Of a stretch of 64,000 bases of DNA, positions 54,229 through 62,067 are shown piece by piece (positions within the stretch are counted from its first letter, which is position 1; each line of letters begins with the position of its first letter). The position numbers were made by a program, and so were the translations under genes. A model generated the notes under the pieces. That model saw nothing but the letters and a program-made list of their open reading frames with translations, ran no database searches and was not told where the DNA came from. Source of the DNA: Maribacter litoralis (GTDB lineage Bacteria; Bacteroidota; Bacteroidia; Flavobacteriales; Flavobacteriaceae); the NCBI RefSeq assembly GCF_003075045.1, contig NZ_QCZD01000003.1:248001-312000 (forward strand). Direction: 5' to 3'.

Positions 54229-55494
54229 TCAGCTTCTTTTCGCTATTGTTTTCATGGCGATAACAAAACTATCCAACTCATCTGTGGTAGTATATACATT
54301 GGGTGTAATTCTACATCCTTTTACATTTGCATAATCGACACCTACCGTAAATATTCTAAACTCACTTAATAACTGAGCTGCTAGTTCCTTTGCATCCATA
54401 AATGGTATTCCCACATTTGCAATACCACAACTACGCTGTTTCTCTACTGGTGTGTTTACCGTAATATTGGGTACGTCCCTTAATTTATCGCTCCAATATT
54501 TCTGTAGAAATTGAAGCCTTTTTTGTTTGCGTTCTATACCGATCATCTCAATATAATCTAAAGCATCATTAACAGCTAAATCTGTATGCACTGGCAATGT
54601 TCCGGTATGATTTAATCGTTGAATAAGATCTGAATCATTTTCCCAATCTGTAAAAAGTGGCCATATTTTCGTGATTTTATTTTTTGCGACGTGCAACATT
54701 CCCGACCCAAGAGGAACACTCAACCATTTGTGCAAACTAGATCCATAATAATCGCAATTTAATGTTTCAATATCTACTTTAAAATGACCAATACAATGCG
54801 CCCCATCTACCAAAACTTCCACTCCATATTTATGCGCCATATCACAAATTTTACGAATTGGTAATATTTGCCCTGTAATATTAATCATATGGCTCACCAT
54901 CATTAACTTGGTTTTAGGTGTAATCGCTTTTTCATATATAGCCACTAATTCTTCATCAGATTCTGGGTTGTTTGGAACATCGACCACCGTAGTTTTAATA
55001 CTGTATTTTTTAACCATCAATTCAAAATGGTCTTTCATTGAACCATAATCTTGTAAAGCATATATGGCCTCGTCGCCTTTTTTCCATGGATAACCACCAA
55101 TAATTAAGTCTAATGATTCGGTTGCATTCCTAGTTATCACCAATTCTTCTGGAGTGCTGCCAACAAATTTTGCCAACCGATCACGCACACTTGCTTTATT
55201 TTCCCATTGTACGGTACGCATGTAGTATGAAGCCTCATAGTTAACCATTTTTAAATGTTCTATATACTTCATCATAATCGGGGTCGGAATAAAATTATAA
55301 TACCCATTTTCGAGGTTAATATAATCTGGCTTTAAAAGATAATCCTCTCGTATTCTTGACCAAAAACCATCTTCAGTTTTCGATTCATATGATTTTATAG
55401 GCACCCCTCCTTTTACCACAGAACTATAAGGTAAAAATGGTAGAGTAAAAGCCGCTTTACCCATGTTGGTCAAAAACTGTCTTTTATTCATCAT
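54229..55494 (-). CDS. Class-V PLP aminotransferase (isopenicillin-N-epimerase-like), exported
   Basis: A 421-residue fold-type I PLP protein. K256 in YGSSLHKWLSVP is the Schiff-base lysine and D230 in VDGAHCIGH contacts the cofactor nitrogen. The N-terminus NKRQFLTNMGKAAFTLPF resembles Tat-type signals of related proteins but has KR instead of RR. Relatives are annotated as isopenicillin-N epimerase or cysteine-desulfurase-like; many act on amino-acid stereochemistry or C-S bonds. It is not clearly in the same unit as the downstream D-amino-acid genes, which lie on the other strand. Confidence 0.82.
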   Translation of the reverse strand: MMNKRQFLTNMGKAAFTLPFLPYSSVVKGGVPIKSYESKTEDGFWSRIREDYLLKPDYINLENGYYNFIPTPIMMKYIEHLKMVNYEASYYMRTVQWENKASVRDRLAKFVGSTPEELVITRNATESLDLIIGGYPWKKGDEAIYALQDYGSMKDHFELMVKKYSIKTTVVDVPNNPESDEELVAIYEKAITPKTKLMMVSHMINITGQILPIRKICDMAHKYGVEVLVDGAHCIGHFKVDIETLNCDYYGSSLHKWLSVPLGSGMLHVAKNKITKIWPLFTDWENDSDLIQRLNHTGTLPVHTDLAVNDALDYIEMIGIERKQKRLQFLQKYWSDKLRDVPNITVNTPVEKQRSCGIANVGIPFMDAKELAAQLLSEFRIFTVGVDYANVKGCRITPNVYTTTDELDSFVIAMKTIAKRS

Positions 55495-55859
55495 AACATT
55501 ATTATTTAATAACTAGGTTTTTAATTTTTTAATCTCTCTTCTAAAAATATTAAAACTAAACCAATGAATACCAATGCAGTACACTTCAATTCAATGAATT
55601 TATCCTATTATTGTTTTATGGCAACAAGAATTATAAATGTGAAGAAAAATTTAGGTAATTCATGATAACTCTTTAATCTACGATATCACTAAACACTTTA
55701 AGATTATTGATTTTACATACATTATAATTAGTCATTATTTAATTTATTCAGATCTTATTACGTCAAAATCCTATAAACACATAATAATATTCACAAAAAA
55801 TTGTGACTTCATTAAAATTTTGGTTTCTAAACTAATACAATCAATTAAACCTTATTGAA
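55495..55859. other. 365-bp AT-rich divergent spacer before the aquaporin gene
   Basis: No gene is seen. It holds a small palindrome AATTCA-A-TGAATT (55588-55600) and must contain promoters for the divergent aminotransferase and aquaporin genes, but I found no convincing -33/-7 pair. Confidence 0.5.
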
Positions 55860-56555
55860 ATGAAAAAATTTATTGCAGAATTTATTGGTACTTTATGGCT
55901 GGTATTAGGCGGTTGCGGTAGTGCCGTGCTTGCCGCAGGATTTCCTGAAATGGGCATTGGCTTTGTCGGTGTTTCATTAGCCTTCGGATTAACCGTAGTT
56001 ACCATGGCCTATGCCATAGGTCATATATCTGGCTGCCATTTAAACCCGGCAGTAACCATAGGTGTGTGGATAGGTGGCCGTTTTGAAGGTAAAGACGTAT
56101 TCCCATACATAGTCGCCCAAGTAATGGGCGGTATTGCAGGTGCTGCCATACTCTACCTTATTGCTTCTGGAAAATCTGATTTTGTACTTGGAGGTTTTGC
56201 CGCAAACGGATATGCAGAACACTCCCCTGGAGGATTCGATATGACTTCGGCACTGATTACCGAACTGGTATTAACCTTTATTTTCCTTTTTGTTATTTTA
56301 GGATCTACCTACACCAAAGCTCCTAGAGGTTTTGCAGGTTTGGCAATCGGACTTTGCCTTACCCTTATTCACCTTATCAGTATTCCTGTAACCAACACGT
56401 CGGTAAACCCTGCTCGTAGTACCAGTCAAGCTCTTTTTGTTGGAGACTGGGCTTTAGACCAACTTTGGTTATTTTGGCTAGCCCCAATCGTTGGAGCTGC
56501 TATAGCAGGTTTAGTCTATAAAGCTATCTCGCCTGAGATAACAGATAAATTATAG
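55860..56555 (+). CDS. aqpZ: Aquaporin Z-like water channel
   Basis: A 231-residue six-helix channel with two NPA boxes, HLNPAV (NPA 62-64) and SVNPAR (183-185). The selectivity-filter residues are F42, H171, T180 and R186, the pattern of a water-selective aquaporin rather than a glyceroporin. It has its own terminator downstream, so it is probably separate from the following operon. Confidence 0.94.
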   Translation: MKKFIAEFIGTLWLVLGGCGSAVLAAGFPEMGIGFVGVSLAFGLTVVTMAYAIGHISGCHLNPAVTIGVWIGGRFEGKDVFPYIVAQVMGGIAGAAILYLIASGKSDFVLGGFAANGYAEHSPGGFDMTSALITELVLTFIFLFVILGSTYTKAPRGFAGLAIGLCLTLIHLISIPVTNTSVNPARSTSQALFVGDWALDQLWLFWLAPIVGAAIAGLVYKAISPEITDKL

Positions 56556-56568
56556 AATTACAATGTTT

Positions 56569-56610
56569 AAGCTCATCATAAAAAGATAAAATATGATGAG
56601 CTTTTTTTTT
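56569..56610 (+). terminator. Intrinsic terminator after aqpZ
   Basis: AAGCTCATCATA pairs with TATGATGAGCTT (56592-56603), separated by a short A-rich loop and followed by nine T (56602-56610). Confidence 0.9.
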
Positions 56611-56652
56611 ATGGTATATTTAGATGATCAACTTATCTAACTCAATTTTAAT

Positions 56653-57969
56653 ATGCCATTATTCATTGTTATTTTAGGAATTCTACTCCTATTTCTTCTC
56701 ATTGCCAAATTCAAGCTAAATGCCTTTATAACCTTCATCATAGTATCATTGTTCGTGGGTATTGCAGAAGGTATGGAACCTGTTAGCGTCGTCGATTCCA
56801 TTCAAAAAGGAATCGGTAACATTTTAGGTTTCCTCGTTATTATTTTAGGTTTAGGAGCCATGTTGGGCAAGTTGGTTGCCGATAGTGGTGCCGCACAACG
56901 AATCACTACCCATTTGGTAGAAAAATTCGGTAAAAAGAACATTCAGTGGGCGGTTGTTTTAACCGGTTTCATTGTTGGTATCCCTATGTTTTACTCCGTC
57001 GGGTTTGTAATTTTAGTACCCTTGGTATTCACCATTGCCGCAGCTACAGGTTTACCACTTCTTTATGTAGGGTTGCCCATGCTTGCATCACTCTCGGTAA
57101 CCCATGGATATTTACCTCCACACCCTGCACCCACAGCTTTGGCATCAATGTTCAATGCCGATATCGGCAAAACACTGCTATACGGAATCATTGTAGCCAT
57201 TCCCGCTATCATTGTTGCCGGTCCTATCTTTTCACGAACCTTAAATAACATTAACGCTACTCCCTTAAAAGAATTTTTAAACCCCGTGGTGCTTAAAGAA
57301 GAAGAAATGCCAAGTATGGCAAATAGTATCATTAGTGCATTATTACCGGTTATTCTAATTGCCGTTGCCGCCCTAGCACAACTTCTATTACCTGCAGATT
57401 TCTTTCTTACAAAGATCTTGGTATTTATGGGTAATCCAGCAATTGCTATGTTAATTGCAGTTTTGGTTGCTATTTACACCTTAGGATTAGGACGTGGTAA
57501 AAGCATGAAAGATGTGATGGATTCCGTTGGTAGTGCCATTACCGGTATTACCATGGTACTTTTGATCATTGCGGGATCCGGTGCGTTAAAACAAGTATTG
57601 ATCGATAGTGGTGTTAGTGAATATATTGGTGGTATTTTAGAACAATCTTCTATTTCCCCATTAATTTTAGCATGGCTTATCGCAACGGTTATTCGTGTTT
57701 GTGTTGGCTCGGCAACAGTTGCCGGTTTAACTGCTGCAGGCATAGTATTGCCACTAGTACAAGGTACTGGTGTTAGTCCAGAATTAATGGTTCTGGCCAT
57801 TGGATCAGGTAGTTTAATGTTATCTCACGTTAACGATAGCGGTTTTTGGTTGTTCAAAGAATATTTTAATCTTTCTGTAAACGATACGTTAAGAAGCTGG
57901 ACAGTTATGGAAACTACCGTAGGTGTAATGGGGCTAGTAGGTGTTCTAGTGATTAACATGTTCATTTAA
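56653..57969 (+). CDS. GntP-family permease, possibly for D-serine or gluconate
   Basis: A 438-residue transporter with about 12-14 helices. GntP-family blocks include LGLGAMLGKLVADSGAAQRI near residue 66, the loop VTHGYLPPHPAPTALASMF, and SGSLMLSHVNDSGFW near the C-terminus. The family covers gluconate, fructuronate, glycerate and D-serine (DsdX) carriers. The three following genes (RidA, DSD1-like, M19 dipeptidase) make an amino-acid substrate, such as D-serine or a D-hydroxy amino acid, more likely here (inference). It is the first gene of a four-gene unit. Confidence 0.88.
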   Translation: MPLFIVILGILLLFLLIAKFKLNAFITFIIVSLFVGIAEGMEPVSVVDSIQKGIGNILGFLVIILGLGAMLGKLVADSGAAQRITTHLVEKFGKKNIQWAVVLTGFIVGIPMFYSVGFVILVPLVFTIAAATGLPLLYVGLPMLASLSVTHGYLPPHPAPTALASMFNADIGKTLLYGIIVAIPAIIVAGPIFSRTLNNINATPLKEFLNPVVLKEEEMPSMANSIISALLPVILIAVAALAQLLLPADFFLTKILVFMGNPAIAMLIAVLVAIYTLGLGRGKSMKDVMDSVGSAITGITMVLLIIAGSGALKQVLIDSGVSEYIGGILEQSSISPLILAWLIATVIRVCVGSATVAGLTAAGIVLPLVQGTGVSPELMVLAIGSGSLMLSHVNDSGFWLFKEYFNLSVNDTLRSWTVMETTVGVMGLVGVLVINMFI

Positions 57970-57979
57970 AATAAAAATT

Positions 57980-58447
57980 ATGCAAAAGAAACCTTCTGAA
58001 AGAATTAAGGAACTAGGTCTGGTTTTACCGCCGGCACCACCCCCAGCAGGGTTATATAAACCAGTATTGGTCGTTGACCATTTTTTATATATTTCTGGAC
58101 AAGGACCCATGCAAAATGACGGCTCTTTAATTGTAGGTAGAACAGGTTTTGATATGACCACCGAAGAAGCAAAAGTAGCTGCAAGACAAGTAGCGTTAAC
58201 CATGCTGTCTACCATACAGACCCATTTTGGCGATATCGATAAAATTAAAAGAATCGTAAAAACTTTGGGAATGGTGAATTCTACTCCCGATTTTGGTCAA
58301 CAGCCTTTGGTCATAAATGGTTTCAGTGAACTTATGGCAGATATTTTTGGTCCGGATAACGGCGTTGGTGTACGTAGTGCCGTTGGTATGATTTTACCTA
58401 GAGGAATTCCTGTTGAAATAGAAGCTCATTTTGAATTACATCACTAA
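57980..58447 (+). CDS. RidA/YjgF-family deaminase
   Basis: A 155-residue member of the RidA family, longer than the usual 125-130 because of an N-terminal extension ending in LPPAPPPAGLYKP. The core GQGPMQNDG and the C-terminal GVRSAVGMILPRGIPVEIEAHF carry the conserved Arg for the imine carboxylate. RidA hydrolyses 2-aminoacrylate and related imines, the products of PLP serine/threonine dehydratases. It lies 10 bp after gntP and 5 bp before the DSD1-like gene, so it may handle that enzyme's intermediates. Confidence 0.9.
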   Translation: MQKKPSERIKELGLVLPPAPPPAGLYKPVLVVDHFLYISGQGPMQNDGSLIVGRTGFDMTTEEAKVAARQVALTMLSTIQTHFGDIDKIKRIVKTLGMVNSTPDFGQQPLVINGFSELMADIFGPDNGVGVRSAVGMILPRGIPVEIEAHFELHH

Positions 58448-58452
58448 CAATT

Positions 58453-59565
58453 ATGGCAAAAGAAAACTGGTATTCCATTCAACATCCCGAGCATATAATT
58501 TCTCCTTCATTATTGGTCTATGCTGATAGAATTCAACATAATATCGATCTGATGATTGCCATGACGGGTGATGTTAATCGTTTGCGTCCGCATGTAAAAA
58601 CATACAAAAATGCCAATATCATAAAAATGCAAATGGATGCTGGCATTCAAAAATTTAAATGTGCTACGATTGCCGAGGCGGAATTACTTGGAGATTGTAA
58701 AGCTAAAGACGTATTGCTGGCCATGCAACCCATAGGTCCAAATGCAGAGCGCTTTGTTGAGCTCATAAAAAAATATCCGAACACCCTATTTTCAACGATT
58801 ATTGACAATACCAAAAGCCTTCATGTTCTAAGTAAATTAGCCCACCTAAACGCTATTAAAATTTCACTTTGGATAGATATTAATAATGGTATGAACCGAA
58901 CAGGAATTAGTCCTGATGACAAGGCACTTACTTTATATCGCGAATTGTATGAAAACGAACATTTAATTGCCGAAGGCTTACATGTTTATGACGGGCATTT
59001 AAGAAATACGGATCCAGCTACCAGAGAAGCGGATTGTAATGCCGCTTTTGAACCTGTACTATCTTTAAAGAATAACATTGAAAAACTTCAAATACCTAGT
59101 CCTAAAATAGTAGCCGGTGGTTCGCCCACTTTTCCTTATCACAGCATAAGAAAAGATGTAGATGCTAGTCCTGGTACTACATTGCTTTGGGATTCTGGAT
59201 ACGGTAATGCATTCCCAGAAATGAAATTTCTGCCTGCCGCAATATTAATGACTCGCATACTCAGCAAACCGACTACAGGTATTCTATGTTTTGACCTCGG
59301 TCATAAGTCAGTTGCACCAGAAATGCCTTTTCCTAGAATTGAATTTTTAGACTTAAAGCACAGCAAACAAATAAGTCAGTCAGAAGAACATTTGGTGGTG
59401 GAATATGATGACCTTACCATACCAGAAGTGGGTGATGTTCATTATGCCATACCTAAACACATTTGCCCAACAGTAGCAAAATATGATACCCTAACCGTTG
59501 TAAAAGACAATCAGGTTATTGATTTTTGGCCGGTAAGCGCAAGAACCCAAAAATCTACTATTTAA
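58453..59565 (+). CDS. DSD1/D-threonine-aldolase-like PLP enzyme
   Basis: A 370-residue fold-type III (alanine-racemase-like) PLP enzyme. The Schiff-base lysine is K49 in RPHVKTYKN, and the metal-binding C-terminal motif PKHICPT (H336, C338) corresponds to the zinc ligands of eukaryotic-type D-serine dehydratase and D-threonine aldolase. It acts on D-3-hydroxy amino acids, giving either an aminoacrylate imine (dehydratase) or glycine plus aldehyde (aldolase). A RidA protein next door favours the dehydratase reading, but it is not proof. Confidence 0.87.
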   Translation: MAKENWYSIQHPEHIISPSLLVYADRIQHNIDLMIAMTGDVNRLRPHVKTYKNANIIKMQMDAGIQKFKCATIAEAELLGDCKAKDVLLAMQPIGPNAERFVELIKKYPNTLFSTIIDNTKSLHVLSKLAHLNAIKISLWIDINNGMNRTGISPDDKALTLYRELYENEHLIAEGLHVYDGHLRNTDPATREADCNAAFEPVLSLKNNIEKLQIPSPKIVAGGSPTFPYHSIRKDVDASPGTTLLWDSGYGNAFPEMKFLPAAILMTRILSKPTTGILCFDLGHKSVAPEMPFPRIEFLDLKHSKQISQSEEHLVVEYDDLTIPEVGDVHYAIPKHICPTVAKYDTLTVVKDNQVIDFWPVSARTQKSTI

Positions 59566-59567
59566 GC

Positions 59568-60632
59568 ATGTTTATATTTGACGCCCATTTAGACTTGTCC
59601 ATGAATGCGATGGAATGGAACCGCGACCTTACTTGGTCTGTTGAAGCTATTAGAAAAGCTGAACAGGGCATGACAGATAAACCTGACCGTGGCAATAATA
59701 CAGTATCTCTTGATGCCATGCGAAAAGGAAATATTGGTCTTTGCATGGCAACACAAATTGCAAGATATGTTCATAGGGACAATACCCTTCCTGGATGGAA
59801 ATCACCTCAACAAGCATGGGCGCAAACACAGGGACAACTGGCGTGGTACAAAAGCATGGAAGCTGCCGGAGAAATGGTTCAGATCACCAATAAAAAAGAG
59901 CTTGATACCCATTTAGAACTATGGAAAACCAACGAGGAAAACAAACCCATTGGCTATTTACTAAGTCTTGAAGGTGCTGACTCCATAATTGACATCTCTT
60001 ATCTGGAAAAATCATATCATCAAGGTTTAAGAGCTATTGGCCCTGCTCATTACGGACCTGGAACATATGCTCACGGCACCAATTCCGTAGGTGGCATTGG
60101 AACTAAGGGAAGAGCTCTTCTTAAAGAAATTGAAAGATTGGGAATTATACTTGATGTTACCCATTTATGCGACATAAGCTTTTGGGAGACAATGGTGAAT
60201 TATGATGGTCCTCTTTGGGCCAGCCATAATAATTGTAGGGCATTAGTAAACCATCACAGACAATTTACCGATGAACAGATCAAAGAAATCATAGCTCGCA
60301 AAGGCATAATTGGTGTTGTTCTTGATGCTTGGATGATGGTACCCAATTGGGAAAGAGGTGTTTCTAACCCGCAATCTGCAGGAGTAAGTCTTCAGCAAAT
60401 GGTTGACAACATTGATCATATTTGCCAACTAGCCGGTAATGCAGAACATGTGGGTATAGGCTCTGACCTTGATGGCGGATTTGGAAAAGAACAAGGACCT
60501 GCAGATGTTGACACCATCGCAGATTTGCAAAAAGCCGTACATTTATTAAAGCAAAGAGGTTATAATGAACAGGATATAAAGAAAGTAATGCACGGGAATT
60601 TCATTGCATTCCTGAAGAAAAATTTAAAATAA
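59568..60632 (+). CDS. M19-family membrane dipeptidase
   Basis: A 354-residue renal-dipeptidase-like metallopeptidase. The metal site HxD is in FDAHLDLSMN (H7, D9), the bridging Glu is in LSLEGADSI, and DVTHLCDISFW and GIGSDLDGGFG complete the pocket. Family members cleave dipeptides and some accept D-residues at the second position. No signal peptide. I use ATG 59568, two bases after the previous stop; a start at 59526 would overlap the previous gene by 40 bp and add 14 poor residues. Confidence 0.88.
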   Translation: MFIFDAHLDLSMNAMEWNRDLTWSVEAIRKAEQGMTDKPDRGNNTVSLDAMRKGNIGLCMATQIARYVHRDNTLPGWKSPQQAWAQTQGQLAWYKSMEAAGEMVQITNKKELDTHLELWKTNEENKPIGYLLSLEGADSIIDISYLEKSYHQGLRAIGPAHYGPGTYAHGTNSVGGIGTKGRALLKEIERLGIILDVTHLCDISFWETMVNYDGPLWASHNNCRALVNHHRQFTDEQIKEIIARKGIIGVVLDAWMMVPNWERGVSNPQSAGVSLQQMVDNIDHICQLAGNAEHVGIGSDLDGGFGKEQGPADVDTIADLQKAVHLLKQRGYNEQDIKKVMHGNFIAFLKKNLK

Positions 60633-60636
60633 GCTA

Positions 60637-60999
60637 TTGAGAAATTTTTATACGTACATAGCATCATTTTTTCTGTTATTAGGACTTTCAACAAGTTTTG
60701 TTAGTTTAAACACCGATACTATTTCGGTTGTACGTTTTGAAGTTTCTTTATTTTCCTCAACGCTAAAAAATACTTCCTTTGATCTTCATACTGTTGATTT
60801 TAAGTATAATAACGACACTGCAACATCTGTAATCGACACATCTTTTGGTGTTTACTGTTATTTATCAAAAATTTGCAAGCAACAATTACATCACAAATTA
60901 AAAGGTCAACACTTTCTTTTTCTATCGTACGTAGAATCCTTACGTCAAACTAAATTTCTTACTAAAATCTTCTCTTCAAAATATACAAGAACTGCATAA
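60637..60999 (+). CDS. Hypothetical secreted 120-residue protein, TTG start
   Basis: A 120-codon frame begins with TTG at 60637, four bases after the dipeptidase stop; no in-frame ATG exists. The N-terminus (YIASFFLLLGLSTSFVSLN) looks like a signal peptide or anchor, and the rest is rich in Ser, Lys and aromatic residues with cysteines in VYCYLSKICKQ. I do not recognise the family. Could be a real small exported protein or a chance frame. Confidence 0.45.
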   Translation: MRNFYTYIASFFLLLGLSTSFVSLNTDTISVVRFEVSLFSSTLKNTSFDLHTVDFKYNNDTATSVIDTSFGVYCYLSKICKQQLHHKLKGQHFLFLSYVESLRQTKFLTKIFSSKYTRTA

Positions 61000-61081
61000 T
61001 AAAAATAGTCGTTAAGATTACTTTCTGTGTACTCAATGTACATATGATAAAACCAGTATTTGCTAATTTATCATCACAATT

Positions 61082-61249
61082 ATGTTTTTCAAAAATATCA
61101 GCAAAGCCATTCTTTGGCTCAAAAGAAAGGTTGTACTCTATATTGCAGCGATTATGATAGGAATATCAAATGTAATTTATGAAGAGGAGAAAATGATTCA
61201 TGGAGATTTCATAAATACCGAACAAAAAGCAGAACAAGACTCCGTCTAA
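61082..61249 (+). CDS. Small 55-residue protein with one hydrophobic segment
   Basis: An ATG frame of 55 codons. The product has a basic N-terminus with KAILWLKRK, a hydrophobic stretch (VVLYIAAIMIGISNVIY, residues 17-33) and a charged tail (EEEKMIHGDF, then EQKAEQDSV). This basic-hydrophobic-acidic order fits a single-span membrane protein. No family recognised. Confidence 0.5.
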   Translation: MFFKNISKAILWLKRKVVLYIAAIMIGISNVIYEEEKMIHGDFINTEQKAEQDSV

Positions 61250-61365
61250 TACTATTAACACCTACATTTCAACGAATTATGGGGCAATACGTTAATTTTT
61301 AACGAAGCCTTAAGTACGCATGGCAGGGTATTTGTTATCTTTATTTCATCAATATTTAAGATACA

Positions 61366-62019
61366 ATGAGAAAAGTTAATTTTCTTTTTATTGTTTTGTT
61401 TTCCTTTTTTGCGGCTCAGGTCTCTGCCCAAACAGATTTACCTACCTCAAAACCGCTTAAAATTGACAAAGTTAATCCGGTAAATTCAAGTGGCACACCT
61501 AGTTCGGGATCATTTCTTAACATGCCCAATTTAATAAAGGAGCAGCCTAGTTTAGATATGAATTCCAAAAATCCTGTAAAAATGTTACCCGATGAAGAAT
61601 TGGTACAGGCAGGCACTGGCATGAAAATAGATCCCAAAGTTGGTCCAGGAGAACGCTTAAATGGATCGGGACAGTATTTTCCCGACCAATATCTGGGTGA
61701 CGTAAAAAGTAGCGGAAAATTTATTGGTATTGTTTGTAGAGATCACGAATACGTTGATGGTGATCGTGTAAAAATATACATGAACGATATGGTCGTAGAA
61801 CACAACCTACTATTGACCGGCGCTTTCAAAGGTATAAATGTTGATCTCCAAGATGGTTTCAACCGTTTGGATTTTGAGGCGCTTAACCATGGTTCTTCAG
61901 CACCAAATACCGCACAAGTTGATGTCTATAACGATAAAGGAGAATTAATCTACTCTAACAAATGGCTGCTTTCTTCTGGCTCTAAAGCAACTTTGATCGT
62001 TACTAAAGAGTCCATGTAG
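61366..62019 (+). CDS. Hypothetical secreted protein
   Basis: A 217-residue protein with a clear signal peptide (LFIVLFSFFAAQVSAQ, cleavage about residue 22). The mature part starts with a Pro/Ser/Asn-rich low-complexity region and ends in a beta-rich domain (SGKFIGIVCRDHEYVDGDRV, then ALNHGSSAPNTAQVDVYNDK). No enzyme motif. It resembles small exported proteins often seen in flavobacteria, but I cannot name a family. Confidence 0.7.
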   Translation: MRKVNFLFIVLFSFFAAQVSAQTDLPTSKPLKIDKVNPVNSSGTPSSGSFLNMPNLIKEQPSLDMNSKNPVKMLPDEELVQAGTGMKIDPKVGPGERLNGSGQYFPDQYLGDVKSSGKFIGIVCRDHEYVDGDRVKIYMNDMVVEHNLLLTGAFKGINVDLQDGFNRLDFEALNHGSSAPNTAQVDVYNDKGELIYSNKWLLSSGSKATLIVTKESM

Positions 62020-62039
62020 AAAGCTATTAAACTTAATTC

Positions 62040-62066
62040 ATATCACCGATATACTTGATATTTTTT
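62040..62066 (+). terminator. Weak terminator candidate after the secreted protein gene
   Basis: ATATCA (62040-62045) pairs with TGATAT (62056-62061), followed by six T (62061-62066). The stem is AT-rich and short, so support is weak. Confidence 0.3.
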
Positions 62067-62067
62067 A

